Notes under the pieces: generated by a model
The model's database searches: none
The model's input: only the letters and a program-made list of their open reading frames with translations
What the model was told of the DNA's origin: nothing
Program-made: the position numbers and the translations under genes
Shown: one piece after another, positions 25,966-35,182 of the stretch
How the letters are laid out: every line of letters starts with the position of its first letter
How positions within the stretch are numbered: the first letter of the stretch is position 1
Assembly (NCBI RefSeq): GCF_023016285.1
Contig: NZ_CP095413.1
Span: 1,984,001 to 2,048,000 of the forward strand
Reading direction: 5' to 3'
Source: Muricauda sp. SCSIO 64092
Lineage (GTDB): Bacteria; Bacteroidota; Bacteroidia; Flavobacteriales; Flavobacteriaceae
Length of the DNA: 64,000 nucleotides

Positions 25966-26643
25966 ATGATAAAATACAAATTAATCGAATATGATAAAAA
26001 GAACTTAACTGACTGGCAGCTAATATATAAGCATCATAAAAAACCAAAGTTCGTTATTAATATAACTTTAATTATTATCGGTGCCTTACTTATAGTTCTG
26101 CCTGTCATAAAATTTGATATTAGGTACTGCATTACATTTCCGATAGGAGTAGTAATTGGTTGGCTTGCTATTCGAAGAACGGAAAAAGAAACATTACGAG
26201 TTTTATGTGAAGAGTATAATGAAAAATATTCCTTAAATATCCTTGATAAGTGGGATTATCTTACTATTCTCAAATTACGTTATGAAATGTTAAAAACGTA
26301 CATTGAAGGAAAAAAGATAAAACTGAATGCAGAAAAAATTTCATTTATCATTGACTCCTTGAACTCCGAGTTAGAAAGAGAGCGATATTCTTATTTATCA
26401 ATAAATGTTTCAATAGCTATTATAGGTAGTTTCATAGGGGCATTTCTTGGTGCAACTTTCGGATTAGCAAAAAATGTTGATGAATTGTTTGAGGTATCTA
26501 GAATTCTATTAGCGATCATATTAGTAGTTGTTATGGCTTTCATATACGGAGAGATGTGGGTGGTAAAGCCCATTGCTATGGGAAAAAGAAATAGGTACTC
26601 AAGATTAATAAAAACTCTTGAAATGCTATATCTGGAAAAATAG
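25966..26643 (+). CDS. Orphan integral membrane protein
   Basis: This 225-aa protein has two N-terminal hydrophobic helices (about 30-50 and 53-70), a soluble middle rich in lysine and glutamate (about 75-145), and two C-terminal helices (about 148-168 and 180-200). No family was recognised. It is clearly more AT-rich than its neighbours and flanked by two gene-poor gaps, suggesting acquisition. The start ATG follows an A/T-rich leader without a strong ribosome site, as is common in this phylum. Confidence 0.6.
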   Translation: MIKYKLIEYDKKNLTDWQLIYKHHKKPKFVINITLIIIGALLIVLPVIKFDIRYCITFPIGVVIGWLAIRRTEKETLRVLCEEYNEKYSLNILDKWDYLTILKLRYEMLKTYIEGKKIKLNAEKISFIIDSLNSELERERYSYLSINVSIAIIGSFIGAFLGATFGLAKNVDELFEVSRILLAIILVVVMAFIYGEMWVVKPIAMGKRNRYSRLIKTLEMLYLEK

Positions 26644-26896
26644 ATAATAATACACCCACGCTGGTGCGCGATTAGCGTATCGCATTCCAAAAAATAATTT
26701 AATCAAAGTGAAACCATTGTGGAAATGGGGGAGTTCGCCGTTGTGGTTCGTCATAAAAGGGGCAACTTAAAACATCGATTTGTTTCCCCTTGGTCAAGGG
26801 GTTCGAGCATCCTTTTATTCCCTATTTTTAAGCTATGGAAAGGACAGCGTTGAACAGCATATGCTGTTGGCACCCTGGTTTTGACCTATTGGAACA

Positions 26897-27769
26897 ATGA
26901 TCGGAAACTTTATAGATACTTTTAGGTTTGGCCTGAAACGCAGGCCTTCCTTCCTGGACCCGAACATTGGGTTTCTCCATACCGATCATGGGGCAATCAG
27001 GGTCTTGGACACCGGTGGGACAAAACCCGTTATCCTTAATGTGCCCGATGGCCCCAACGTTATCGAACACCATTTGGGACTGATCACGGAACTCTCCCGG
27101 AATTTTAGGGTCATTTGTTTTGAACTGCCTGGGACCGGATTTTCCTATCCGAACAGGAAATACGATTATTCCATTGCCGCCGCTGCCCGATTGATCATCC
27201 ATATTATGGATATCCTAAAAGTGGATAGGGCCACCCTGGCCTTTTCCTGTTCCAACGGATTTTATGCCATTAAGGCCGCTGGGCTTTTTCCCGAGCGGAT
27301 AGAGCACTTGTTCCTATCCCAAACTCCCTCACTGCCGGCCATGGAAAAATGGACGGAAGGCACCATCCCCAATGTCCTCAAACTTCCAGTGATCGGTCAG
27401 GTGGCCAATTCCCTTTTCGAAAAAAAGCTGGCCAGGACCTGGTACCGCTATGCCCTGCCAAAGGATATGGACATCTCTGGTTATCAGGATACGGCATTGG
27501 CCGCATTGGACCGTGGGGGATGTTTCTGCCTATCGGGGCTGGTCCAGGGCCTAAAGGGAGATCTGCACCATTCCCTGAGATTGTTGGATATACCATCCAC
27601 CATGCTCTGGGGAGAGCGAGACTATACGCACAGAAAAACAGACCGTACATCCATTCTGGAGCACGTACCCAGTTGTGAAATCATAGTGTTTGATGATTGC
27701 GGACATTTTCCTGAGTTGGAAGCGACCCATAGGTATGTGGCCCTGGTGAAGGAAAGACTGCACCTATAG
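26897..27769 (+). CDS. Alpha/beta hydrolase
   Basis: This 290-aa cytoplasmic protein of the alpha/beta-hydrolase fold has an oxyanion region PDGPNVIEHH, the PGTGFS loop, the nucleophile elbow FSCSNGF, an acid in WGERDYTH and a histidine in DDCGHFPELE. The elbow reads S-C-S-N-G rather than the usual G-x-S-x-G. Small residues are tolerated there, so activity is likely. It is related to epoxide hydrolase, haloalkane dehalogenase or lipase-type enzymes, and the substrate cannot be told. It is transcribed alone. Confidence 0.8.
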   Translation: MIGNFIDTFRFGLKRRPSFLDPNIGFLHTDHGAIRVLDTGGTKPVILNVPDGPNVIEHHLGLITELSRNFRVICFELPGTGFSYPNRKYDYSIAAAARLIIHIMDILKVDRATLAFSCSNGFYAIKAAGLFPERIEHLFLSQTPSLPAMEKWTEGTIPNVLKLPVIGQVANSLFEKKLARTWYRYALPKDMDISGYQDTALAALDRGGCFCLSGLVQGLKGDLHHSLRLLDIPSTMLWGERDYTHRKTDRTSILEHVPSCEIIVFDDCGHFPELEATHRYVALVKERLHL

Positions 27770-27817
27770 TTCCTACTTTACAAAATCGCCGGTCTTTGGA
27801 GCAAGAACAGGTGGCTC

Positions 27818-27979
27818 CACAAAAAAAGCCGCCATTTCTGGCAGCTTTTCCACTTCTTCGCTCCCCCTCTTGGGCTCCCTTCGGCTTCGCTCAGGGTAAA
27901 CTTCTCGCCCAAATACCTTCACAAAAAAAGCCGCCATTTCTGGTAGCTTTTCCATTTCTTCGCTCCCCCTCTTGGGCTC
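27818..27979. repeat. Direct repeat of tRNA-Asn 3' end plus terminator
   Basis: Two 60-base copies (27818-27877 and 27920-27979) differ at two positions. Each contains, read on the minus strand, the last 17 bases of tRNA-Asn and the following hairpin with T tract (AAAAGCTGCC and GGCGGCTTTTTT). The 42 bases between the copies include the dispersed sequence CTTCGGCTTCGCTCAGGGT. Partial duplication of a tRNA 3' end is what an integrase leaves as attL/attR, but no integrase or cargo is present between them. Confidence 0.85.
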
Positions 27980-28036
27980 GAACCAAGGACCCTCTGATTA
28001 ACAGTCAGATGCTCTAACCAACTGAGCTAAGGAGGA
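27963..28036 (-). tRNA. tRNA-Asn (anticodon GTT)
   Basis: Read on the minus strand, a 7-bp acceptor stem (TCCTCCT with AGGGGGA), a D arm with AGCTCAGTTGGTTAGAGC, the anticodon loop CTGTTAA with anticodon GTT, and a T arm with GGTTCGAGCC form a complete 74-base cloverleaf with discriminator G. CCA is not encoded. Confidence 0.95.
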
Positions 28037-28106
28037 ATGTTTTGCTTTTAGCGGGTGCAAATATAGCCGATTCTTAACTAGACTACAAACAAAAAGTTTG
28101 ATTTCT

Positions 28107-29462
28107 CTATTTAAAAACCGCTTTGTACAGATCGTTTCCGTTGGCAAATAAAAGTAAGGCAATCAACAAAAAGAAGCCAACCATTTGGGCATACTCCAAA
28201 AACTTATCACTCGGTTTTCTTCCCGATACCATTTCATACAATAGAAACATCACATGGCCACCATCCAAAGCGGGAATCGGAAGAATGTTCATAAAGGCCA
28301 AAATAATGGATATCAGTGCTGTAGTGGACCAAAAGGCCACCCAGTCCCAGGTTGGCGGGAACATGCTACCAATGGCGGCAAAACCACCCACTCCTTTATA
28401 GGCCCCGGTAGAGGGGTTAAAGATTTTTTTGAGTTGCTTGGCATAACCCGTCAGGGTTTCCACCCCTTTGTTGATGCCTGCAGGTATGGCCTCCAAAAAG
28501 CTATATTCAATCTCTTCAATCTTAAGATATCCCTTCGCTTCATATTCTTCAGGGGTAAGGCCCTTAAGTCCAATTCCGAGTTTGGCATCCTCATTGACCT
28601 TGGCCACCACCAGTTGTTCGCCACCATTTTCCCTTTGGACCAAAACATTGACCTCCTGGTTTTTGTTGGCTTCCAGGATAGGGGTCACCTGATCCAGATA
28701 ATTGGCAGGTTTTCCATTGATGGCCAAAACGGCATCCCCTTCCCTAAAATCGACCCCTTCGTTATGCGAACCTTTGGATACCTCCTGAACGATAAAAGGC
28801 TGGCGCATGGACAAAAACCGTACTTTGTCCTCATCTTCCAAAAGCGTGGCTATAAAATCGACAGGGAGCTCTTGTTCCAACACCTGTCCATCGCGCTCAA
28901 TGGTTATGGAATTACCGTTGATCAATTCAAGATATACGCTTCTAAAGGATTCCAGGGTATTGCCATCCACGGCCAAAATCTTGTCCCCTGTTTGAATGCC
29001 TGCCTTATCCCCTATGTTTTTTTCCACTACCCAAACACCATCCTTTAAACTATCCATTCTAACGTATTGATCGCCGTATTGGTAGGCCATGCCAATGTAG
29101 ATGATTACGGCAAGGACAAAGTTTACGGTGACACCGCCCAACATGATGATCAATCGCTGCCAGGCCGGTTTGCTCCGAAACTCCCAGGGTTTGGGCTCTT
29201 CCTTCATTTGCTCCGTGTCCATACTTTCATCGATCATCCCGGAAATCTTTACATAGCCCCCCAATGGCAGCCATCCAATCCCGTACACCGTTTCCCCAAT
29301 TTTCTTTTTGAACAGGGAAAACTTGACGTCAAAGAAGAGGTAAAATTTCTCCACCCGGGTCTTAAAGAGTTTGGCAGGGATAAAATGGCCAAGCTCATGC
29401 AGAACGATCAAGATGGACAAACTCAGAAAAAATTGTATGACTTGTATGACTATGGGATTCAT
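28107..29462 (-). CDS. rseP: RIP metalloprotease, RseP-type site-2 protease
   Basis: This 451-aa inner-membrane zinc protease cuts anti-sigma factors or other membrane proteins within the bilayer. HELGH is at residues 22-26 in the first membrane helix and the second metal motif LDGGH is at about 399-403. Between them are a membrane helix (MLGGVTVNFVLAVIIY) and two PDZ-like segments (around 130-190 and 210-280). The start is set at 29462 (MNPIVIQ); an in-frame start 27 codons upstream would add an atypical extension. The usual family length is about 450, which fits. Monocistronic. Confidence 0.95.
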   Translation of the reverse strand: MNPIVIQVIQFFLSLSILIVLHELGHFIPAKLFKTRVEKFYLFFDVKFSLFKKKIGETVYGIGWLPLGGYVKISGMIDESMDTEQMKEEPKPWEFRSKPAWQRLIIMLGGVTVNFVLAVIIYIGMAYQYGDQYVRMDSLKDGVWVVEKNIGDKAGIQTGDKILAVDGNTLESFRSVYLELINGNSITIERDGQVLEQELPVDFIATLLEDEDKVRFLSMRQPFIVQEVSKGSHNEGVDFREGDAVLAINGKPANYLDQVTPILEANKNQEVNVLVQRENGGEQLVVAKVNEDAKLGIGLKGLTPEEYEAKGYLKIEEIEYSFLEAIPAGINKGVETLTGYAKQLKKIFNPSTGAYKGVGGFAAIGSMFPPTWDWVAFWSTTALISIILAFMNILPIPALDGGHVMFLLYEMVSGRKPSDKFLEYAQMVGFFLLIALLLFANGNDLYKAVFK

Positions 29463-29615
29463 GGGTACTTTTACTCTTAGGACGGACAAAAGTACATTTT
29501 TAACAGGGCATACAAAAAACAAAAACTTTAAAGACCAAGGCATTTAAGAAAGTTTTGGCAAGCCGATGTCCAAAAACTATTTGAAAAGGGATTTTCTGGA
29601 CGTAATTTTGCAACT

Positions 29616-30290
29616 ATGCGTCGATTTTTTGCCAAATACCGTCTTTTTGCCCTGGTTTTCTCCCTGCTGTCCCTGGTCATCATTTACTTTATTTATGATG
29701 CCCTCAAGCCCAACAAAAGATTACCGATCTACCAACCCAACATGGTCAACCCGGAATTGGTGGACAGCACCTTGCTGGATGTAAAAAAGTACCATACCAT
29801 TGCCAATTTTGAGTTGATTAACCAGAATGGGGATACCATCACTCAGGAGGCGTACACGGACAAAATCTATGTGGCCGATTTCTTTTTTACCACCTGTCCC
29901 ACCATTTGCCCTATCATGACCAAGAATATGGCTGAAATCCAAGGGAGTATCCTGGATGATGATGACGTGATGCTCCTTTCCCACTCGGTAACCCCACAAA
30001 TTGACACTGTTGCCCAATTAAAGCGCTACGCTCTTGAGAAAGGGGTATTGGATTCCAAATGGAACCTGGTCACCGGGGATAAAAGGCAGATTTATGAGCT
30101 CGCCAGAAAATCGTATTTAGCGGTCAAAACCGATGGGGATGGAGGTCCCTTTGATATGATCCATACCGAAAACTTCATTTTGGTGGATAAGGAAAAGCGG
30201 ATTCGCGGATTCTATGATGGTACCAATACGGAAGAAATCCAGAAACTGTTGCAGGACCTGGCCATCCTAAAGAATTCCTATAACAACTAG
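29616..30290 (+). CDS. SCO1/SenC-family copper protein
   Basis: This 224-aa protein is anchored by an N-terminal helix (about 8-26) with a thioredoxin-like domain outside. The copper-binding pair is C94 and C98 in TTCPTICP, and the third ligand is H183 in MIHTENF. The family delivers copper to, or reduces, the CuA site of cytochrome c oxidase. It lies just upstream of the Feo genes on the same strand with a 56-base gap, so it may share metal homeostasis but probably has its own transcript. Confidence 0.93.
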   Translation: MRRFFAKYRLFALVFSLLSLVIIYFIYDALKPNKRLPIYQPNMVNPELVDSTLLDVKKYHTIANFELINQNGDTITQEAYTDKIYVADFFFTTCPTICPIMTKNMAEIQGSILDDDDVMLLSHSVTPQIDTVAQLKRYALEKGVLDSKWNLVTGDKRQIYELARKSYLAVKTDGDGGPFDMIHTENFILVDKEKRIRGFYDGTNTEEIQKLLQDLAILKNSYNN

Positions 30291-30346
30291 GCTTTCATTT
30301 TTTTACCTTACTTTTGTTTAATTAAAATGATTCTAAATAAAAAGTA

Positions 30347-30589
30347 TTGGCTTCCGTTGCTACACTAAAACCAGGTCAGAAGGGAATAATCAAGGATTTT
30401 GGGGATACCACCATTCCCATTAAACTTTTGGAACTGGGTTGCCTTCCCGGAAATGAAGTGGAACTCCTGCAAATTGCCCCGCTCAAGGACCCCATCTACA
30501 TTAACGTCAACGGATCCCGGATTGCCATTAGAAGAGCCACGGCCGAAAGAATTGAATTGGAACTACTTGAAGACCATATCGGCCAATGA
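30347..30589 (+). CDS. feoA: Ferrous iron transport protein A
   Basis: This 80-aa SH3-like protein of the Feo system shows LKPGQKGIIKDF, the ELGCLPGNEVEL turn and a C-terminal INVNGSRIAIRRATAERI, the normal FeoA pattern. Translation appears to start at a TTG (30347), as no ATG gives the full N-terminus. It overlaps feoB by four bases (ATGA), so the two are coupled. FeoA binds FeoB at the cytoplasmic face and is needed for Fe(II) uptake. Confidence 0.92.
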   Translation: MASVATLKPGQKGIIKDFGDTTIPIKLLELGCLPGNEVELLQIAPLKDPIYINVNGSRIAIRRATAERIELELLEDHIGQ

Positions 30590-32823
30590 GCAAAAGCATC
30601 AAAGTTGCCCTTATTGGGAATCCAAATACAGGAAAAACCTCCGTTTTCAATCAGCTTACCGGACTCAAGCAAAAGGTTGGCAATTATCCCGGTATTACCG
30701 TGGAAAAGAAAGAGGGCATCTGCAAGCTCCCCAATGGGGACAAAGCCCATATCCTGGATTTGCCCGGTACGTATAGCCTCAACACCACTTCCCTGGATGA
30801 AAGTGTTGTGGTGGAATTGTTGCTCAACAAAAACGATAAGGACTACCCGGATGTCGCCATTGTGATTACCGATGTGGAAAACCTTAAGCGCAACCTGTTG
30901 CTTTTCACCCAAATCAAGGATTTAAGGATTCCCGCCATTTTGGTCATCAATATGAGCGATCGCATGTCCAAAAATGGAATTTCAATTGACATTGATGCCC
31001 TGGAGCAAAAGTTGGGCACCAAAATCGCCTTGGTCAGTACCCGAAAATCGGAGGGTATCCAACACATCAAGGAGTTGATCGCCCACTATAAAAGTCTGGT
31101 CAATACGCCCAATCTCAATGCCTCAAAAATTGCCCCGGACTATTTTGAGCGCTTGCAAAACACCTTCCCCAAAGAGAATCTGTACAAGCTTTGGCTGGTA
31201 ATTACCCAGGACGTGAACTTTATGCCCATTGAGAAAAAGCGCATACAGGACGCCACCTCCTTTTCCACCAAATCAAAAGCGGAACTCAAGAAATTACAGC
31301 ATCGGGAAACGGTCCTGCGCTACCAGTTTATCAATGGGGTCCTAAAGGACACCTATAAAGTGGACGCACAGGCGGCAAAGGGCGTTAGGGCCAACCTGGA
31401 TAGGATACTGACCCACCGTGTGTTCGGATACCTTATTTTTATGGCCATCCTGCTCCTCATCTTTCAGGCCATTTTTGAATGGAGCACCTACCCCAGTGAT
31501 TTTATCGATGAGCAATTCGCCGCCGCCGGCGAATGGCTAAAGGAAACCCTTCCACCCGGAATATTAACGGATTTGTTGGCAGAAGGTATCCTGGCCGGAA
31601 TTGGGGGTATTGCCGTTTTTATTCCCCAAATTGCTTTTTTGTTTCTGTTCATTGCACTCTTGGAGGAATCCGGATATATGAGCAGGGTAGTGTTCTTAAT
31701 GGACAAATTGATGCGTCCCTTTGGTCTTAGCGGAAAAAGCGTGGTTCCCCTTATTTCGGGAACGGCATGCGCCATTCCGGCGGTCATGGCCACAAGGACC
31801 ATTGAAGACTGGAAGGAACGGCTCATTACCATTTTGGTGGTCCCTTTTACCACCTGTTCCGCACGTTTGCCCGTTTACCTTATTCTAATCGCCCTGGTCA
31901 TTCCGGAAGGGCGTTTTATTGGCCTAAGTTATCAGGCCCTGACCCTTATGCTCCTCTATCTCCTTGGGTTTGCCATGGCAATCATCGCCGCCAAGGTGCT
32001 GAACAGCATCCTAAAAATTAAAAGTAGGTCCCTGTTCATGATAGAGATGCCTACCTATAGAATGCCCCTGTTCAAAAACGTGGGGTATACGGTGGTCGAA
32101 AAAACCAAGAGCTTTGTTTTTGGAGCGGGAAAGATCATTTTGGCCATATCCATCGTACTGTGGTTCTTGGGCTCCAATGGGTATTCCAAAGAGTTTAAAA
32201 ATGCGGAGGAAATCGTTGGCAAACGGATCCAGGAACATGGGTTAAATGATTATAGCAAAAACTACATCAGAAAAAACGTGCTGACCTTTGCCACGGAAAA
32301 AGGGGAGGATACCGGTAAAATACCCAATCCCCTGGACCTTACTGTGGAACAGGATTCGTTGCGCTTATTGAACAATGAGCTTTTTAAAAGGGCAAAGGCC
32401 CAGGAAATCGCAAGCTATAAATTGGAACATTCCTATATAGGCTATGCAGGAAAGTTCATTGAACCCGTGGTAAAACCCTTGGGCTATGATTGGAAAATAG
32501 GCATTGCCGTGTTAACCTCATTTGCGGCGAGGGAAGTATTTGTAGGTACGTTGGCCACCATTTACAGCGTTGGCAATGATGAGGAGGAAACCATTAAAAA
32601 TAGGATGGCGGCAGAATTGGACGAAACAAATCAAAGACCGCTCTTTAATTTGGCCTCGGGAATTTCCCTAATGCTGTTTTATGCCTTTGCCATGCAGTGC
32701 ATGAGCACGCTGGCCATTGTAAAACGGGAGACCAACTCCTGGAAATGGCCCATCCTCCAACTGGTATTTATGAGCGGAATAGCGTATCTTGTAGCCTTGA
32801 CGGCTTATCAATTCCTAAAATAA
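30586..32823 (+). CDS. feoB: Ferrous iron transporter B
   Basis: This 745-aa membrane Fe(II) permease has an N-terminal G domain (G1 GNPNTGKTS at about 9-17, G3 DLPG, then a NMSD motif for guanine recognition), a helical regulatory segment, and a C-terminal multi-helix membrane part with two gate motifs (SGTACAIPAVMATR and SFAAREVFVG). Length is usual for Bacteroidota. It is coupled to feoA upstream, and the Cys-rich Feo peptide starts immediately after its stop. Confidence 0.97.
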   Translation: MSKSIKVALIGNPNTGKTSVFNQLTGLKQKVGNYPGITVEKKEGICKLPNGDKAHILDLPGTYSLNTTSLDESVVVELLLNKNDKDYPDVAIVITDVENLKRNLLLFTQIKDLRIPAILVINMSDRMSKNGISIDIDALEQKLGTKIALVSTRKSEGIQHIKELIAHYKSLVNTPNLNASKIAPDYFERLQNTFPKENLYKLWLVITQDVNFMPIEKKRIQDATSFSTKSKAELKKLQHRETVLRYQFINGVLKDTYKVDAQAAKGVRANLDRILTHRVFGYLIFMAILLLIFQAIFEWSTYPSDFIDEQFAAAGEWLKETLPPGILTDLLAEGILAGIGGIAVFIPQIAFLFLFIALLEESGYMSRVVFLMDKLMRPFGLSGKSVVPLISGTACAIPAVMATRTIEDWKERLITILVVPFTTCSARLPVYLILIALVIPEGRFIGLSYQALTLMLLYLLGFAMAIIAAKVLNSILKIKSRSLFMIEMPTYRMPLFKNVGYTVVEKTKSFVFGAGKIILAISIVLWFLGSNGYSKEFKNAEEIVGKRIQEHGLNDYSKNYIRKNVLTFATEKGEDTGKIPNPLDLTVEQDSLRLLNNELFKRAKAQEIASYKLEHSYIGYAGKFIEPVVKPLGYDWKIGIAVLTSFAAREVFVGTLATIYSVGNDEEETIKNRMAAELDETNQRPLFNLASGISLMLFYAFAMQCMSTLAIVKRETNSWKWPILQLVFMSGIAYLVALTAYQFLK

Positions 32824-32961
32824 ATGGTACAACAATTAATTGCATACCTCATTCTTGCAGCGGCACTGGTCTATTTGGTGCACCGATTTATTGTACCCCT
32901 CCCCCTTTTATCATCAAAAAAGAAATCTTCCAAGGGTTGCGGCACGGACTGTGGCTGTTGA
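32824..32961 (+). CDS. FeoB-associated Cys-rich membrane peptide
   Basis: This 45-aa protein has its ATG directly abutting the feoB TAA. One membrane helix (about 4-25) is followed by a lysine/serine stretch and a C-terminal cysteine cluster GCGTDCGC. The pattern matches the small Cys-rich membrane proteins found at the end of feo operons, which may pass Fe(II) or sense it. The gene is easily overlooked because of its size. Confidence 0.88.
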   Translation: MVQQLIAYLILAAALVYLVHRFIVPLPLLSSKKKSSKGCGTDCGC

Positions 32962-33072
32962 TTCCTTTCCCAACCCCTTTTTAAGGACCGCTCCCAAAAA
33001 AATGTGCATGGGGATGTAACCTTTTGTATTTTCCTGACTATATAGACTGAACACCAACTAAAAACAGAATCG

Positions 33073-33591
33073 TTGAGCGAACAGAATGACGAGCAGTTAA
33101 TGGCCGAAGTGGCCCATGGAAATTTGGATATGCTACAAATCCTATTTAACAGGCACCATAGGCATGTGTACAATTTTCTGTTCAAGATGACCGGGGACAA
33201 AATGTTAAGTGAGGATTTAACCCAGGATGTGTTTTACAAAGTGATCAAGTACAAAACAACATACAACAACGGCAGTTTTATTTCATGGTTGTTTACCATA
33301 GCCAGGAACAGTTTAAAGACCCATTTTATAAGAAACAAGGAGGTGCATGGGGATTTGGAATCCGTAACCTACCGAATTGGGGAAGAGGACCGGACAGAAG
33401 ATTATTCCCATTTGCACAAGGCTTTGCAACAATTGGAGGCTTCCGATCGGGAAGTGGTGATCCTCAACCGGTTTCAAGGGATCAGATACCAGGAATTGGC
33501 GGAAATCATGGAGACCACTCCGGGTGCGGTCAAAACAAAGATGAGCCGCGCCCTAAAAAAATTAAAAATAATTTACCTGCAAACCATTTAG
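33073..33591 (+). CDS. ECF-type RNA polymerase sigma factor
   Basis: This 172-aa sigma-70 family protein has region 2 (LFNRHHRHVYNFLFKMTGD, then EDLTQDVFYKV and WLFTIARNSLKTH) and region 4 (REVVILNRFQGIRYQELAEIM and GAVKTKMSRALKKLK). The start appears to be a TTG at 33073. The anti-sigma-like gene follows after two bases. The surrounding DUF4097 operon is probably its target or regulatory circuit. Confidence 0.93.
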   Translation: MSEQNDEQLMAEVAHGNLDMLQILFNRHHRHVYNFLFKMTGDKMLSEDLTQDVFYKVIKYKTTYNNGSFISWLFTIARNSLKTHFIRNKEVHGDLESVTYRIGEEDRTEDYSHLHKALQQLEASDREVVILNRFQGIRYQELAEIMETTPGAVKTKMSRALKKLKIIYLQTI

Positions 33592-33593
33592 TC

Positions 33594-34379
33594 ATGGAAA
33601 AAAAGGAAATGGAAGCGAAAATATCGGACTATTTAGATGGTACACTATCCAAATCCGAAGTTGCTGCATTCGAAAGGCAGCTATCGGCCGATGAGCACTT
33701 TCGAAAAGAAGTTGAAGAATTCAAAATACTCTTTGAAGCCATAAAGACCGAGGAAACCGTAACACCCTCAAAACGATTGGCCATGAATTTTGAAAGGATG
33801 CTCCAAGAAGAGAAAAACAATCAGGTTAAGGTGATTTCCTTACCATCGAAACCAAGCAAAGGTATTGCCCAGGTCTTTAGGGTGGCGGCCAGCATCGCCA
33901 TCTTAGTAGGTTCTTTCCTAATGGGACGTTATTTTGAGTCCCGGGAAACACAGGAAACCATGGCCCTGGTTCAGGGAGAGCAACTTGAATTGAAGCAGAC
34001 CACCATGATTTCCTTAATGGAGAACCAATCCGCAAGTAAACGGATACAGGGAGTACAGTTTATCGATGAGTTTCCCGAACCGGATGAAGCCATTGTGGAA
34101 GCCCTTGCCGAACGTATGTTGACCGATGACAATACCAATGTGCGCCTAACGGCTGTGGAAGCCCTATCCCGATTTACGCAATCCGAACAGGTGAAGGCCT
34201 TTTTTATCCAGGCCCTACAGACGGAAAAGGACCCAAGCATCCAGGTGACCCTCATTAAAATACTGGTCGATATGCAAGAGAAAAAAGCGATTGCACCTAT
34301 GCGGGAGCTTTTGAAAAAAGAAGATACCCAGCCCTTTATCAAGGAAGAAATCAATTCATTATTACCAAAAATTATATAA
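33594..34379 (+). CDS. Anti-sigma-like membrane protein with HEAT repeats
   Basis: This 261-aa protein has an N-terminal cytoplasmic segment (MEKKEMEAKISDYLDGTLS, typical of anti-sigma zinc-less domains), one membrane helix (about 92-108, ASIAILVGSFLMG) and a C-terminal half of HEAT-like helical repeats (TNVRLTAVEALSRF, SIQVTLIKILVDM). The longer upstream frame overlaps the sigma gene and is ignored. It likely holds the sigma factor inactive until a periplasmic signal acts on the repeat part. Confidence 0.85.
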   Translation: MEKKEMEAKISDYLDGTLSKSEVAAFERQLSADEHFRKEVEEFKILFEAIKTEETVTPSKRLAMNFERMLQEEKNNQVKVISLPSKPSKGIAQVFRVAASIAILVGSFLMGRYFESRETQETMALVQGEQLELKQTTMISLMENQSASKRIQGVQFIDEFPEPDEAIVEALAERMLTDDNTNVRLTAVEALSRFTQSEQVKAFFIQALQTEKDPSIQVTLIKILVDMQEKKAIAPMRELLKKEDTQPFIKEEINSLLPKII

Positions 34380-34399
34380 ATATCAAAAAGCGAACAATT

Positions 34400-35152
34400 A
34401 TGAGACGATTAGCAACTATTCTAATACTGTGTGCGGTTACGGCCTTCACACATGCCCAAAACGATTATACCAAATCCTTAAATGGGATTGAATGGGTAAA
34501 GATTGAATCCAAGGCAGAAATTATCCTTAAGACGCACGACAGTGACCAATTATTGATTAAAAGTGAAGCACGGGAGGAACGGCCGAATAGGGCAAAAGGA
34601 CTAAAATTGGTGAGCGGCGGCGGAACGGACAATACCGATGTTGGGTTTTCCGTGGTACAAGATGGCAACAACCTCATTGTAAAAAACCTTAGAAAGTCGG
34701 ATCATGCCCTTATTTATCTTCCAGCTTCACAAAACGTATCCGTAAAGACAACCTGGCACGGCGATGTGGAAATTGAAGGTTTTTCAGGAGAAATCGAGGC
34801 CGATGCCCAACTTAATGGAGGCATTAAAATTATGGATGTGACCGGGCCCGTAACCGCCAATGCACTGAACGGGGATATTGAAGTTGTGTTTAAAACCGTA
34901 AAGCAAAGTTCCCCCACTTCAATTTACACCACCAATGGTGCCGTAGACATTACCATGCCGGCCAGTACGCCCGCCAATCTCTCCCTGGGTACCACAAACG
35001 GGGAGGTCTATACCAATTTCGACCTTAAAAGACCACAGAAAGAAGGGCTTACCACAATTTCCAGCCAAAACATAAAGGGCAATATCAACAACGGAGGGGT
35101 GAGCATAAAGCTAAAGTCCACCAACGGTAACATTTACTTGAGAAAAAAATAA
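34400..35152 (+). CDS. DUF4097-family secreted beta-helix protein
   Basis: This 250-aa protein has a signal peptide (ending AFTHAQ) followed by repeating short strands typical of DUF4097/adhesin-like beta-helices (GDVEIEGFSGEIEAD, LNGDIEV, TTNGAVDI, TTNGEVYT, STNGNIYL). It belongs to the sigma/anti-sigma operon, 20 bases after the anti-sigma gene. Its function is unknown in the family; a role in envelope sensing is suggested by the operon. Confidence 0.88.
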   Translation: MRRLATILILCAVTAFTHAQNDYTKSLNGIEWVKIESKAEIILKTHDSDQLLIKSEAREERPNRAKGLKLVSGGGTDNTDVGFSVVQDGNNLIVKNLRKSDHALIYLPASQNVSVKTTWHGDVEIEGFSGEIEADAQLNGGIKIMDVTGPVTANALNGDIEVVFKTVKQSSPTSIYTTNGAVDITMPASTPANLSLGTTNGEVYTNFDLKRPQKEGLTTISSQNIKGNINNGGVSIKLKSTNGNIYLRKK

Positions 35153-35182
35153 TCCGATCAAATCTTCTAAAAACGAGCAATC

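Noticed and set aside
27773..27955. Small minus-strand gene next to tRNA-Asn
   Set aside because: It is made of the two terminator repeats and a dispersed sequence that commonly yields spurious PERSRR peptides.
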